Positions 28,829 through 38,333 of a stretch of 64,000 nt of DNA are shown piece after piece. Every line of letters starts with the position of its first letter. Position 1 is the stretch's first letter. The notes beneath the pieces were generated by a model. The model was not told the origin of the DNA, ran no database searches, and saw only the letters and a list, made by a program, of their open reading frames with translations. The translations under genes and the position numbers were made by a program. Origin of the DNA: Stappia sp. 28M-7 (GTDB lineage: Bacteria > Pseudomonadota > Alphaproteobacteria > Rhizobiales > Stappiaceae); assembly GCF_014252955.1 (NCBI RefSeq), contig NZ_JACMIA010000001.1, positions 930,001-994,000 on the forward strand, in the 5' to 3' direction.

Positions 28829-29509
28829 ATGGACTGGACGACACCGATCGATGCCTATTGCGAACGGCTGGGACCGGAGTTCTGGTCCGAGCCGGTCAAC
28901 GCCATCACGAACGGCGCCTTCCTGCTCGCGGCCGTCGCCGCCTGGATGCTGTGGTGCCGGCAGGCGGCGGGCGATGGCGGCACCTTGTTCCTGATCGTGG
29001 TGGTGGCCTGCGTCGGCATCGGCTCGTTCCTGTTCCACACCGTCGCCACCCGCTGGGCGGCACTGGCCGACGTGCTGCCGATCGCGGTGTTCATCTACGC
29101 CTATTTCTTCCTGGCGATGCGGCGGATCCTGCGGCTCGGGCTTGCCTGGTCGATCGGCCTGACGCTCGGCTTTCTTGCAGCCAGCTACGGCGTGGCGCCG
29201 CTCCTGTCGGGAGTGCTGGGATCCTCTGCCGGCTATGCGCCGGCCGCGCTCGCCATTTTCGCCGTGGCCGCGGTTGCGGCGCGGCGCTGCCCGCCCGCCA
29301 GCGCACCGCTGGCGCTGACCGGGGCGATCTTCGTTATTTCGCTTGCTTTCAGAACGAGTGATATCCCATTTTGCCCGTCTTTCCCTTTGGGGACGCATTT
29401 CGTATGGCATTGCCTGAACGCGCTGGTCCTGTACCTGCTGATTCGCATTCTCGTCCTGGTCGCGCCGGTTTACCGCGCTGTCGACAGGACGGACACGAAC
29501 AGCCGGTGA
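28829..29509 (+). CDS. Ceramidase-family integral membrane protein
   Basis: A 226-residue protein with about seven hydrophobic segments. Family landmarks are EPVNAITNGAFLLAA, GIGSFLFHTVATRWAALADVLPI and GTHFVWHCLNALVLYLLI, in which the His and Asp residues could ligate zinc as in alkaline ceramidases. The natural substrate in bacteria is unknown. ATG 28829 is preceded by GGGAGCGGACG. It is followed by malic enzyme with a 61-bp gap. Confidence 0.78.
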   Translation: MDWTTPIDAYCERLGPEFWSEPVNAITNGAFLLAAVAAWMLWCRQAAGDGGTLFLIVVVACVGIGSFLFHTVATRWAALADVLPIAVFIYAYFFLAMRRILRLGLAWSIGLTLGFLAASYGVAPLLSGVLGSSAGYAPAALAIFAVAAVAARRCPPASAPLALTGAIFVISLAFRTSDIPFCPSFPLGTHFVWHCLNALVLYLLIRILVLVAPVYRAVDRTDTNSR

Positions 29510-29570
29510 CCGCGCCGTCCCGGATGTGCCGACAGCCCTGCCGCCAGCCAGCATCGAGTAGTGGATCGCG

Positions 29571-31874
29571 ATGACCGAGAAAAAAACAGACAATACGCCC
29601 GTCAACGATCTGGATGAGGCCGCGCTCTATTACCACCGGCATCCGCGCCCGGGTAAGCTGGAGATCCAGGCGACCAAGCCGCTCGGCAACCAGCGCGATC
29701 TGGCGCTCGCCTATTCGCCCGGCGTCGCAGCTCCCTGTCTCGAGATCGCCCGCGATCCCTCGCTTGCTGCCGAATACACCGCGCGCGCGAACCTTGTCGG
29801 CGTCGTTTCCAACGGCACGGCTGTGCTCGGGCTCGGCAATATCGGCCCGCTCGCATCCAAGCCTGTGATGGAAGGCAAGGCGGTCCTCTTCAAGAAGTTT
29901 GCCGGCATCGATGTCTTCGACATCGAGGTGGACGAGCTCGACGTCGACAAGTTCGTCGATGCGGTCGCCGTGCTCGAGCCGACCTTCGGCGGCATCAACC
30001 TGGAGGACATCAAGGCCCCCGAATGCTTCATGATCGAGCGCGCGCTGCGCGAGCGGATGAACATTCCCGTCTTCCATGACGACCAGCACGGCACGGCGAT
30101 CATCGTCGCCGCCGCGGTGAAGAACGCGCTGGAACTGGCCGGCAAGGACATCGCGTCGGTGAAGATCGTCGCCTCCGGCGCGGGCGCGGCCGCGCTCGCC
30201 TGCCTCAACCTCCTGGTCGCCCTCGGCGCCTCGCGGGAGAACATCTTCGTCAGCGACATCGAAGGCGTCGTCTACAAGGGCCGCGAGACCCTGATGGACG
30301 AGTGGAAGTCGATCTTCGCCCAGGAGACCGATGCACGCACGCTGGCCGAGGTCATTCCCGGCGCGGACGTCTTCCTCGGCCTTTCGGCCGCCGGCGTGCT
30401 GAAGCCGGAGATGGTCGCGGCGATGGCGGAGAAGCCGCTGATCATGGCGCTGGCCAACCCCAAGCCGGAGATCATGCCGGAAGCGGCACTCGCCGTGCGC
30501 GACGACGTGATGATGTGCACCGGGCGGTCGGATTATCCGAACCAGGTGAACAACGTTCTGTGCTTCCCCTACATCTTCCGTGGCGCGCTGGACGTGGGTG
30601 CGACCACGATCAACGAGGAGATGAAGCTCGCCGCCGTGACCGCCATCGCGGAGCTGGCGCGCGAGGAGCCCTCGGAAGTGGCGGCGCGCGCCTATGGCGG
30701 CGTGACCGAGACCTTCGGCCCGAAATACCTGATCCCCTCGCCGTTCGACCAGCGCCTGATCCTGCGCATCGCCCCGGCCGTTGCCCGCGCGGCGATGGAG
30801 ACCGGCGTCGCGATGCGGCCGATCGACGACTTCGACGCCTATCACGACCGGCTGAACCGCTTCGTCTTCCGCTCCGGCATGATCATGAAGCCGATCATTG
30901 CCGCCGCCCGCTCCAGCGAGACGCGGATCATCTATTCCAACGGCGAGGACGAGCGCGTGCTGCGCGCGGCGCAGGTGCTGCTGGAAGACCGGCTGGCACG
31001 CCCGATCCTGATCGGCCGTCCCTCGGTGATCGAGAGCCGCTGCGAGCGCTTCGGCCTCAAGATCCGTCCGGGTCGCGATATCGAATGTATCAACCCGGAA
31101 GACGATCCCCGCTACCGCGACTATGTCGACACGCTGTTCTCGCTGGTCGGCCGGCGCGGCGTGACGCCGGAGGCGGCCCGCACCATGGTGCGCTCGAACA
31201 CCACTGTGATCGGCGCGCTGGCCCTGCACCGGGGCGAGGCGGACGCGCTGATCTGCGGTCTGGAAGGGCGCTATTCCAAGCACCTTGCCGACGTGCGCGG
31301 CATCATCGGCAATGCGCCGGGTGTGCAGGACTTCTCGGCGCTGTCGCTCCTGATCAACTCGAACGGCGCGACCTTCTTCACCGATACCTATGTCACCGTC
31401 GATCCTTCGGCGCGTGAGATCGCCGAGACGACGATGCTGGCGGCCGAGGAAATCCGCCGCTTCGGCATCACGCCGCGCGCCGCGCTGCTTTCCGCGTCGA
31501 ACTTCGGTTCCCGCGACATGGCCTCGGCCGACAAGATGCGGGCGGCGCTGGATATCCTCAAGGACATGGCGCCGGACCTGGAAGTCGACGGCGAGATGCA
31601 TGGCGACAGCGCGCTGTCGCTGGCCATGCGCGGCCGGGTGATGCCGGATTCGCGCCTGACCGGAGAAGCGAACCTTCTGGTCTTCCCCTCGCTCGACGCC
31701 GCCAACATCGCGCTCAACCTGGTGAAGGTGATGACCGACAGCCTGCATGTCGGCCCGATCCTGCTGGGCACCGCAAAGCCGGTGCATATCCTGACGCCCT
31801 CGGTCACCTCGCGCGGCGTCGTCAACATGTCGGCCTTCGCCGCCGTGGAGGCGCAGACGCGAAATCGCACCTGA
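29571..31874 (+). CDS. maeB: NADP-dependent malic enzyme with phosphotransacetylase-like domain
   Basis: A 767-residue two-domain protein. Residues 1-430 are the malic enzyme ([38 protein letters not shown]), converting malate to pyruvate with NADPH. Residues from about 440 form a phosphotransacetylase-like domain ([29 protein letters not shown]) thought to regulate the enzyme. This fusion is typical of proteobacterial MaeB. The stop codon lies inside the terminator hairpin. Confidence 0.93.
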   Translation: MTEKKTDNTPVNDLDEAALYYHRHPRPGKLEIQATKPLGNQRDLALAYSPGVAAPCLEIARDPSLAAEYTARANLVGVVSNGTAVLGLGNIGPLASKPVMEGKAVLFKKFAGIDVFDIEVDELDVDKFVDAVAVLEPTFGGINLEDIKAPECFMIERALRERMNIPVFHDDQHGTAIIVAAAVKNALELAGKDIASVKIVASGAGAAALACLNLLVALGASRENIFVSDIEGVVYKGRETLMDEWKSIFAQETDARTLAEVIPGADVFLGLSAAGVLKPEMVAAMAEKPLIMALANPKPEIMPEAALAVRDDVMMCTGRSDYPNQVNNVLCFPYIFRGALDVGATTINEEMKLAAVTAIAELAREEPSEVAARAYGGVTETFGPKYLIPSPFDQRLILRIAPAVARAAMETGVAMRPIDDFDAYHDRLNRFVFRSGMIMKPIIAAARSSETRIIYSNGEDERVLRAAQVLLEDRLARPILIGRPSVIESRCERFGLKIRPGRDIECINPEDDPRYRDYVDTLFSLVGRRGVTPEAARTMVRSNTTVIGALALHRGEADALICGLEGRYSKHLADVRGIIGNAPGVQDFSALSLLINSNGATFFTDTYVTVDPSAREIAETTMLAAEEIRRFGITPRAALLSASNFGSRDMASADKMRAALDILKDMAPDLEVDGEMHGDSALSLAMRGRVMPDSRLTGEANLLVFPSLDAANIALNLVKVMTDSLHVGPILLGTAKPVHILTPSVTSRGVVNMSAFAAVEAQTRNRT

Positions 31875-31895
31875 AGGTGCGATTTCCTTTGCCGG
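31861..31895 (+). terminator. Terminator overlapping the maeB stop codon
   Basis: A 12-bp perfect inverted repeat, GAAATCGCACCT (31861-31872) and AGGTGCGATTTC (31875-31886), with only the last bases of the stop codon between arms. It is followed by CTTTGCC. The last four codons of maeB form the left arm, so translation reaching the stop would keep the hairpin from forming. Confidence 0.7.
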
Positions 31896-31986
31896 CTACA
31901 TCTTGATCGTGTTGACTTCCGTCATGAAAGCTTCGTCCGGCTAATGCAACCTGCAAGGCCGGACGCGGCACTGCAGGATGGACGGA

Positions 31987-32544
31987 ATGGCACACTTCCT
32001 CGTGGTCTACGCCACGACCGAGGGACAGACACGCAAGATATCGGAGAAGGTGGCCGCGCGCCTGAGGGGGGCGGGGCACAGCGTCACGCTGGTCGATGCC
32101 AGAGCCGCGGCCTCGCTTGAGCTCGGCTCCTTCGATGCGGCCGTGCTTGCCGCCTCGCTGCATGTCGGCCGTCACCAGCCGGAAATGCTCGATTTCATCC
32201 GGCGCCAGACTGTGCGGCTGGAGCGGGTGCCGACCGCGTTCATCTCCGTCAGCCTGTCCGCATCGTCCGCCAAGGCGGAAGACATCGCCAATGCCCGCGA
32301 GGCGGCCGAGGCGATGTTCGACGAACTCGACTGGGAACCGACGCATCTGCATCTTGCGGCGGGCGCCGTGCACGACCGGCAGATGGGCGTGCTGAAGCGC
32401 TGGGTGATCCACCGCATTCTCAGGCAAAAGGGCGTAGAGATGTCCGCGTCCGGCGACATGGAATTCACCGACTGGCCGGCGCTGGAGCGCTTCGTCGACA
32501 CGTTCATGCGCGAGACGCTGGAGGCGGGCAGGGAATTCGCCTGA
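31987..32544 (+). CDS. Flavodoxin-domain protein, HemG-like
   Basis: A 185-residue protein with a flavodoxin fold: FLVVYATTEGQTRKISEKVA carries the FMN phosphate loop. It resembles HemG-type protoporphyrinogen oxidase (LDFIRRQ, DWPALERFVDTF), but a function in haem synthesis is not proven. CAGGA is nine bases before ATG 31987; ATG 31978 is an alternative three codons upstream. It is convergent with the ETF-QO gene. Confidence 0.78.
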   Translation: MAHFLVVYATTEGQTRKISEKVAARLRGAGHSVTLVDARAAASLELGSFDAAVLAASLHVGRHQPEMLDFIRRQTVRLERVPTAFISVSLSASSAKAEDIANAREAAEAMFDELDWEPTHLHLAAGAVHDRQMGVLKRWVIHRILRQKGVEMSASGDMEFTDWPALERFVDTFMRETLEAGREFA

Positions 32545-32592
32545 TGGCGTTCCCCTGCCTGCTGTTGTCTGCGCCGCAGATGCGGCCTGCCG

Positions 32593-34272
32593 TTACATGT
32601 TCGGGTAGTTCGGGCCGCCCGCACCTTCCGGCACCGTCCAGGTGATGTTCTGGTTCGGGTCCTTGATGTCGCACGTCTTGCAGTGGACGCAGTTCTGCGC
32701 GTTGATCTGGAAGCGCGGGGCGTCCTCGCCTTCCTCGATCCACTCGTAGACGCCGGCCGGGCAGTAGCGGTTCGACGGGCCGGCATAGACATCGTGCTCC
32801 GACGTCTTCTGCAGGGTCTCGTCCTTCACCTTCAGGTGGATCGGCTGGTCTTCCTCATGGTTGGTGTTCGACAGGAACACCGAGGAGAGCTTGTCGAAGG
32901 ACACCTTTCCGTCCGGCTTGGGATAGGCGATCGGGCTGTGCTTGGCGGCCGGCTCCAGGCTCTCCGAATCCCGCTTGCCGTGCGAGACGGTGCCGAAGAA
33001 GGAGAAGCCGAAGAGCTCGTTCGTCCACATGTCGAGGCCGCCGAGCATGGTGCCGAACAGCGTGCCGTAGCGCGACAGCAGCGGCTTGACGTTGCGGACC
33101 TTCTTCAGGTCCTTGCCGATCTCGCTTTCCCGCCAGGCCGTGTCGTAGCCGGCAAGCTCGGCATTCGCCTCGCCGCGGCCGAGCGCCGCCATGACTTCCT
33201 CTGCCGCCAGCATGCCCGAGAGCATGGCGTTGTGAGAGCCCTTGATGCGCGGCACGTTGACGAAGCCGGCGGAGCAGCCGATCAGCAGGCCGCCGGGGAA
33301 GGAGAGCTTGGGCACCGACTGGAAGCCGCCCTCGGTGATGGCGCGTGCGCCATAGGCGATGCGCTTGCCGCCCTCGAACGTCTCGCGGATCGCCGGATGG
33401 GTCTTGAACCGCTGGAACTCCTCGAACGGGGCGAGGTAGGGGTTCTTGTAGTTGAGGTGGACGACGAAACCGACCGCGACCTGGTTGTCCTCAAGATGAT
33501 AGAGGAACGAGCCTCCGCCGGTCCGGTTGTCGAGCGGCCAGCCGAAGCTGTGCTGCACCAGGCCCGGACGATGCTTCGACGGGTCGACCTGCCACAGCTC
33601 CTTGATGCCGATGCCGAACTTCGGCACGTCGGAATTCGCATCGAGATCGAAATGCGCGATCAGCTCCTTGGCGAGCGATCCGCGCACGCCCTCGGCGATG
33701 AGGACATACTTGCCGCGCAGCTCCATGCCGCGGGTGAAGTTGGCATTGGGCTTGCCGTCCCGGCCGATGCCCATGTCGCCGGTGGCAACGCCGACCACGG
33801 CGCCGGTGTCGTCGTAAAGCACTTCGGCCGCGGCAAAGCCGGGATAGATCTCGACGCCGAGCGCCTCGGCCTTCTCGGCCAGCCAGCGGCAGACATTGCC
33901 GAGCGAGACGATGTAGTTCCCGTGATTGTTCATCAGGGACGGCATCATGATGTTCGGCAGCCGCATGGAGCCTGCGGGGCCCAGCACCAGGAAGTGGTCA
34001 GCGGTCACCGGCGTCTTGAACGGCGTGTCCGCCTCCTCGCGCCAGCCCGGCAGCAGCTTGTCGACGCCGATGGGATCCACCACCGCGCCCGAAAGGATAT
34101 GGGCGCCGACTTCGGAGCCCTTTTCCAGCACGACGACGGAAAGGTCTTCGCCCTTCTCCTCGGCGATCTGCTTGAGCCTGATGGCTGCCGACAGTCCGGC
34201 CGGTCCCGCGCCGACGATGACGACGTCGAACTCCATGCTCTCGCGTTCGCCAAGCGTCTCCGTGTCGCTCAT
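32593..34272 (-). CDS. etfD: Electron-transfer flavoprotein:ubiquinone oxidoreductase
   Basis: A 559-residue membrane-associated flavoprotein that takes electrons from ETF, made during fatty-acid and branched-chain amino-acid oxidation, and passes them to quinone. The FAD motif is GAGPAG at 21-26, and the 4Fe-4S cysteines are near the C-terminus (RYCPAGVYEW and NCVHCKTCD). GGAGAG precedes ATG 34272. The promoter has a LiuR-like box. etfA and etfB are not in the window. Confidence 0.95.
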   Translation of the reverse strand: MSDTETLGERESMEFDVVIVGAGPAGLSAAIRLKQIAEEKGEDLSVVVLEKGSEVGAHILSGAVVDPIGVDKLLPGWREEADTPFKTPVTADHFLVLGPAGSMRLPNIMMPSLMNNHGNYIVSLGNVCRWLAEKAEALGVEIYPGFAAAEVLYDDTGAVVGVATGDMGIGRDGKPNANFTRGMELRGKYVLIAEGVRGSLAKELIAHFDLDANSDVPKFGIGIKELWQVDPSKHRPGLVQHSFGWPLDNRTGGGSFLYHLEDNQVAVGFVVHLNYKNPYLAPFEEFQRFKTHPAIRETFEGGKRIAYGARAITEGGFQSVPKLSFPGGLLIGCSAGFVNVPRIKGSHNAMLSGMLAAEEVMAALGRGEANAELAGYDTAWRESEIGKDLKKVRNVKPLLSRYGTLFGTMLGGLDMWTNELFGFSFFGTVSHGKRDSESLEPAAKHSPIAYPKPDGKVSFDKLSSVFLSNTNHEEDQPIHLKVKDETLQKTSEHDVYAGPSNRYCPAGVYEWIEEGEDAPRFQINAQNCVHCKTCDIKDPNQNITWTVPEGAGGPNYPNM

Positions 34273-34369
34273 GCCTCTCTCCCTCTCGTGCCGCGTGCCT
34301 CGGTCTAAGGGTTTCTGTTTAGTGCAGCGCGAAAGAGGCCGCAATGTCGATAAACCGATGGCAGTTATA

Positions 34370-34383
34370 TGACGTTTACGTAA
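34370..34383 (-). promoter_or_regulatory. LiuR-like operator upstream of ETF-QO
   Basis: TGACGTTTACGTAA (34370-34383) is TTACGTAAACGTCA on the minus strand, close to the remembered MerR-family LiuR consensus TTTACGTAAACGTAAA. LiuR controls branched-chain amino-acid and fatty-acid catabolism, and ETF genes are reported in its regulon. It lies about 100 bp before the ETF-QO start. No liuR gene is in the window. Confidence 0.5.
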
Positions 34384-34462
34384 GAGTAATATCCGAAACG
34401 CTTTGCGGGACGTCAAGGTCGGGGCAATTGCGCTTGTCCCGGCGATGCGGCACAACAGCGGC

Positions 34463-35434
34463 ATGGAACCTGCTGACCCGACCGACCAGAGGCAAGACGA
34501 CCGTCCGTCCGTGATGGATGGCGAGGGCGAGCGCAAGGTGTCCTCGGCGCTCGAGGCGCTGCTCGACTTCTATATCTCCGCGGGAGCCGACGGCTGGCTG
34601 GAGCTGGACCCGGCGGACGCCTTCGCCCTATCCGAGGCGCCGCGCCCGTCGATGCAGGCAGCTTCTGGGCGTGCGGCACCGGCCGCAATGCCGCCTGCCG
34701 CGCCCGCGGCGCCCGCGCGGCAGATGCCGCCCAAGTCTGCGCCGCCGATGCAGCCGGCGCCCGCTCATGCACCGGGCGCGCCGGTGGGCGGTGCGGCGGT
34801 CGTTCCGGGCGATGAAGTGGTGGTTGCCGCCCGCGAGGCGGCGCGTTCGGCAGCGACGCTGGACGAGCTGCGCGACACGCTGGCCCGTTTCGATGGCTGC
34901 AACCTGAAGCTCACCGCCAAGTCGCTGGTCTTCGCCGACGGGCCGGCGGATGCGAAGGTGATGTTCGTCGGCGAGGCGCCGGGCCGGGAGGAAGATGCGC
35001 GCGGGCTGCCCTTCGTGGGGCGCTCGGGCCAGCTTCTCGACCGGATGCTGGAGGCCATCGGCCTGGCGCGCGGCGAGGTCTACATCACCAATGTCGTGCC
35101 CTGGCGCCCGCCGGGCAACCGCACGCCGAGCCCGCAGGAAACCGAGATCTGCAAGCCCTTCATCCTGCGCCAGATCGAACTGGTGCAGCCGAAGGTGCTG
35201 GTGTTTTTGGGCGGAGCTTCGGCCAAGGCGCTGACCGGCGTGCAGGACGGCATCCTGCGGCTGCGCGGACGCTGGCTGGAACTGCCGCTGGGGCCGGCCG
35301 CGCAAGGGGTGACGATCCGGGCGATGGCAACGCTCCATCCGGCCTACCTGCTGCGCAGTCCGGTGCAAAAGCGCTATGCCTGGCGCGATTTCCTGGCCAT
35401 CAAGGCCGCGCTGGACGAGGCCTCCGGTACCTGA
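34463..35434 (+). CDS. Family-4 uracil-DNA glycosylase
   Basis: A 323-residue base-excision repair glycosylase for uracil in DNA. The family-4/5 motifs are FVGEAPGREED (about 169-178) and TLHPAYLLR. An extra N-terminal region of about 110 residues is rich in Ala and Pro and probably flexible. Of the four iron-sulfur cysteines of family 4, only two can be matched (Cys146 and Cys230); the others are Phe143 and Trp214. ATG 34463 is plausible but lacks a clear ribosome-binding site; ATG 34514 is possible. Confidence 0.85.
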   Translation: MEPADPTDQRQDDRPSVMDGEGERKVSSALEALLDFYISAGADGWLELDPADAFALSEAPRPSMQAASGRAAPAAMPPAAPAAPARQMPPKSAPPMQPAPAHAPGAPVGGAAVVPGDEVVVAAREAARSAATLDELRDTLARFDGCNLKLTAKSLVFADGPADAKVMFVGEAPGREEDARGLPFVGRSGQLLDRMLEAIGLARGEVYITNVVPWRPPGNRTPSPQETEICKPFILRQIELVQPKVLVFLGGASAKALTGVQDGILRLRGRWLELPLGPAAQGVTIRAMATLHPAYLLRSPVQKRYAWRDFLAIKAALDEASGT

Positions 35435-35521
35435 CGGCGGCTCTTTTATCGCCGCGCCGCAGACCTATATCCCGAAGATACCGGTATTTCCGCCGGACCA
35501 CTTCGAGCCCGAGGACACCCC

Positions 35522-36373
35522 TTGTTCGACAGCCTTCGCAAGCGCCTTCCCGGAAAATGGGGCAATGTCCCCACCACCATCCCGGTGGTGCGCCTTCAAG
35601 GGGCGATCGGCATGGCCTCGCCCCTGCGCCCCGGCCTGTCGCTGGCGACCGTCGCGCCGCTCCTCGACAAGGCCTTCTCCTTCGATGCGCCGGCGGTGGC
35701 GCTGATCGTCAACTCGCCCGGTGGCTCGCCCGTCCAGTCGCGGCTGATCCACGACCGCATCCGCCAGCTCGCCGGCGAGAAGAAGAAGGACGTTCTCGTC
35801 TTCGTCGAGGATGTGGCGGCCTCGGGCGGCTACATGCTGGCGATTGCCGGCGACGAGATCGTCGCCGACGAGAACTCCATCGTCGGCTCCATCGGCGTGG
35901 TGTCGTCCGGCTTCGGCTTTTCCGAGGCGATCTCGAAGCTCGGCATCGAGCGACGGGTGCACACGGCCGGTGAGAACAAGGCGATCCTCGATCCGTTCCG
36001 CCCGGAGCGCGAGGAGGACATCGTGCATCTGAAGGCGCTGCAGCAGGAAGTGCACGAGAGCTTCATCGCCCTGGTGCGCCGTCGCCGCGGCGACGTGCTT
36101 ACCGATGCGCCGGACCTGTTCACCGGCCTGTTCTGGACCGGTGCGACCTCGCGCGATCTTGGACTGATCGACCGGATCGGCGATATTCGTTCGACCCTGC
36201 GCGAGCGGTTCGGCGACAAGGTGAGAGTGCGGCTGGTCGGCGGACCGCGCTCGCTGTTCTCGCGTCGTCAGGGCGTGGGGGTGGAGATTGGTGCCGGCCT
36301 GACGCAAGGCTGGGCGGACGAGGCGATCGGAGCGCTGGAGCAGCGTGCGCTCTGGGCCCGCTACGGACTGTGA
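35522..36373 (+). CDS. S49-family serine peptidase (SppA-like)
   Basis: A 283-residue Ser-Lys peptidase of the SppA group. The catalytic Ser lies in DVAASGGYMLAIAGDEI and the Lys in GENKAILDPFR. No signal peptide or membrane segment is visible, so it looks cytoplasmic, unlike enteric SppA. The start is TTG 35522 with GAGGAC nearby; no ATG lies upstream. A 61-residue small protein follows 16 bp on. Confidence 0.85.
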   Translation: MFDSLRKRLPGKWGNVPTTIPVVRLQGAIGMASPLRPGLSLATVAPLLDKAFSFDAPAVALIVNSPGGSPVQSRLIHDRIRQLAGEKKKDVLVFVEDVAASGGYMLAIAGDEIVADENSIVGSIGVVSSGFGFSEAISKLGIERRVHTAGENKAILDPFRPEREEDIVHLKALQQEVHESFIALVRRRRGDVLTDAPDLFTGLFWTGATSRDLGLIDRIGDIRSTLRERFGDKVRVRLVGGPRSLFSRRQGVGVEIGAGLTQGWADEAIGALEQRALWARYGL

Positions 36374-36389
36374 GGATCGGGAGGACGGC

Positions 36390-36575
36390 ATGGTCAACGT
36401 GATCGCGGCGGCAGGCCTCGCCATTGGCGGATATCTGCTGATACGAGCGGTGAGGCGGGAAATGTCGCGCGTCGAGCGCCGGGTGTCCGAAGCGGCCAAA
36501 CGGGCGACCGGCGAACTGCCGGTCAAGACGCTGGAGCAGGATCCGGAGACGGGCCGCTATCGCCCGAAGGACTGA
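36390..36575 (+). CDS. Small membrane-anchored protein of unknown function
   Basis: A 61-residue protein. A short hydrophobic N-terminus (VIAAAGLAIGGYLLI) is followed by a highly charged, probably helical tail ending in DPETGRYRPKD. GGGAGG precedes the ATG. It is probably in one transcription unit with the S49 peptidase gene. I do not recognise the family. Confidence 0.7.
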   Translation: MVNVIAAAGLAIGGYLLIRAVRREMSRVERRVSEAAKRATGELPVKTLEQDPETGRYRPKD

Positions 36576-36599
36576 ACCGGATTTCATTGTCCGCGTGCG

Positions 36600-36631
36600 T
36601 CGGGCGCCGCGAGACCCTCGCGACGCCCCGA
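36600..36631. terminator. Hairpin between the S49 unit and the secreted protein
   Basis: TCGGGCG-C-CGCGAG pairs with CTCGCG-A-CGCCCCGA around ACC, with one bulge. It lies between convergent genes and may end both. No long T-run is present, so the call is tentative. Confidence 0.45.
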
Positions 36632-36644
36632 TGCACTGCGAACT

Positions 36645-37043
36645 CTAGCGATGGGTAGAGATCGCCCCCTTCACCACACGCGGGCAGGTCGGCTGCACGA
36701 TGATCGTGCCGTTGGGGTAGACGTAGCGCACGGTGTCACAGCTTGCCGCGGTGCTCGGCAGCGGCTTGCGCGGCAGGCCGCCAGGATAGTTCGACGCATG
36801 CGTCGGAGCGGCTGCCTGCTGGGCCTTCATGCACTTGGGGGTCGCGCACAGGATGACGCCGTCGGCAGCGCCCTTGTAGCTCCAGACCCGGCCGGACGAG
36901 GAGCCGCCCTGCGACTGACCGGCGCCGGCGCCCGCAGCCGGGCCGCCATTTCCGGCGGTGCTGTTGGCAAAGGCCGTACCGGCGGTGCCCGCCATTGTCA
37001 GGGCGAGTACGGTTGCCAGAGTCATTTTTCGAAACGCGGTCAT
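36645..37043 (-). CDS. Secreted protein of unknown function
   Basis: A 132-residue protein. A signal peptide ends near GTAFANS, followed by a Gly/Ser/Ala-rich linker (GGPAAGAGAGQSQGGSSSG) and a C-terminal domain with four cysteines (ILCATPKCM, SCDTVRYVYPNG and PTCPRV) that could form two disulfides. GGAGG before ATG 37043 fixes the start. The family is not recognised. Confidence 0.7.
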   Translation of the reverse strand: MTAFRKMTLATVLALTMAGTAGTAFANSTAGNGGPAAGAGAGQSQGGSSSGRVWSYKGAADGVILCATPKCMKAQQAAAPTHASNYPGGLPRKPLPSTAASCDTVRYVYPNGTIIVQPTCPRVVKGAISTHR

Positions 37044-37312
37044 GTCACTTCCTCCGGATGTCGGACGGGGAACCATTCCCGGTGTCCGTATCTCGATGGC
37101 GCGGGATGTGTGTCCTCCCCGGTCGTCATCGCACTATGAACATGACGTAAGGTGAGATGTGCCGCTGTGACCCCGGGCACAGTTTTCCGTGATGTGCTGC
37201 CGGGCGGATCGGGCCTTGCGATGCCGCCATGTCTTGACGCCACCGGGTGTTGATGGCACCTCTCGCCCGGGCCCCGACGGGCCATCCATTCTTGCATTCA
37301 AGGACGACGCAG

Positions 37313-38287
37313 ATGACGAGCGAAACGGTGCCTGCGCACATGCGGCCCGAAAACTCCTTCCAGGGGTTGATCCTGACGCTTCAGAGGTTCTGGGCCGATC
37401 AGGGTTGCGTTGTCCTGCAGCCCTACGACATGGAAGTGGGCGCCGGCACCTTCCACCCGGCGACGACCCTGCGCTCGCTCGGCCCGCGTCCCTGGAAGGC
37501 CGCCTATGTGCAGCCCTCGCGCCGCCCGACAGACGGGCGCTACGGCGAGAACCCGAACCGGCTGCAGCACTACTATCAGTTCCAGGTGATCATGAAGCCG
37601 TCGCCGGAGAACCTGCAGGACCTCTACCTGCGCTCTCTGTATGCCATCGGCCTCGATCCTGCCCTGCATGACGTGCGCTTCGTCGAGGACGACTGGGAAA
37701 GCCCGACGCTGGGCGCCTGGGGCCTCGGCTGGGAGTGCTGGTGCGACGGCATGGAAGTGTCGCAGTTCACCTACTTCCAGCAGGTCGCGGGTTTCGAATG
37801 CGCGCCGGTCTCGGGCGAGCTCACTTACGGCCTGGAGCGCCTGGCGATGTACATCCAGGGCGTCGATAACGTCTACGACCTCAACTATAACGGCCGCGAA
37901 GGCGCCGAGAAGGTGACCTATGGCGATGTGTTTCTGCAGGCCGAGCAGGAATATTCCCGCCACAACTTCGAACATGCCGACACCGAGATGCTGTTCCGCC
38001 ACTTCCGCGATGCGGAAGAGGAATGCCGCCGACTGCTCGACGCCGGCGCCAAGGCGCGCGAGGCATCGGGCGCGGCCGTGCACCAGGTGGTGCTGCCGGC
38101 CTACGACCAGTGCATCAAGGCGAGCCACGCGTTCAATCTGCTGGATGCGCGCGGCGTCATCTCGGTGACGGAACGCCAGAGCTATATCCTGCGGGTGCGC
38201 GAGCTGGCCAAGGCCTGCGGTGCGGCATTCCTGGAGACGGAAGCCGGCGGGGTAGGGTATCAGGGCGGGATTTCGCTCGCAGGTTGA
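37313..38287 (+). CDS. glyQ: Glycine-tRNA ligase alpha subunit
   Basis: A 324-residue class II aminoacyl-tRNA synthetase catalytic subunit, making Gly-tRNA as an alpha2-beta2 complex with GlyS. Typical are [32 protein letters not shown], and [22 protein letters not shown] precedes ATG 37313. glyS lies 3.3 kb downstream rather than next to it. Confidence 0.96.
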   Translation: MTSETVPAHMRPENSFQGLILTLQRFWADQGCVVLQPYDMEVGAGTFHPATTLRSLGPRPWKAAYVQPSRRPTDGRYGENPNRLQHYYQFQVIMKPSPENLQDLYLRSLYAIGLDPALHDVRFVEDDWESPTLGAWGLGWECWCDGMEVSQFTYFQQVAGFECAPVSGELTYGLERLAMYIQGVDNVYDLNYNGREGAEKVTYGDVFLQAEQEYSRHNFEHADTEMLFRHFRDAEEECRRLLDAGAKAREASGAAVHQVVLPAYDQCIKASHAFNLLDARGVISVTERQSYILRVRELAKACGAAFLETEAGGVGYQGGISLAG

Positions 38288-38333
38288 AGGCGGGTGTGCT
38301 AGCTGCTGCGATGTTTCCGTAAGGAGTCATTGC

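Noticed and set aside
28139-29605. 488-codon frame ending with the MoaB sequence
   Set aside because: Its first 303 codons are antisense to the ceramidase-like gene. MoaB similarity begins at ATG 28696.
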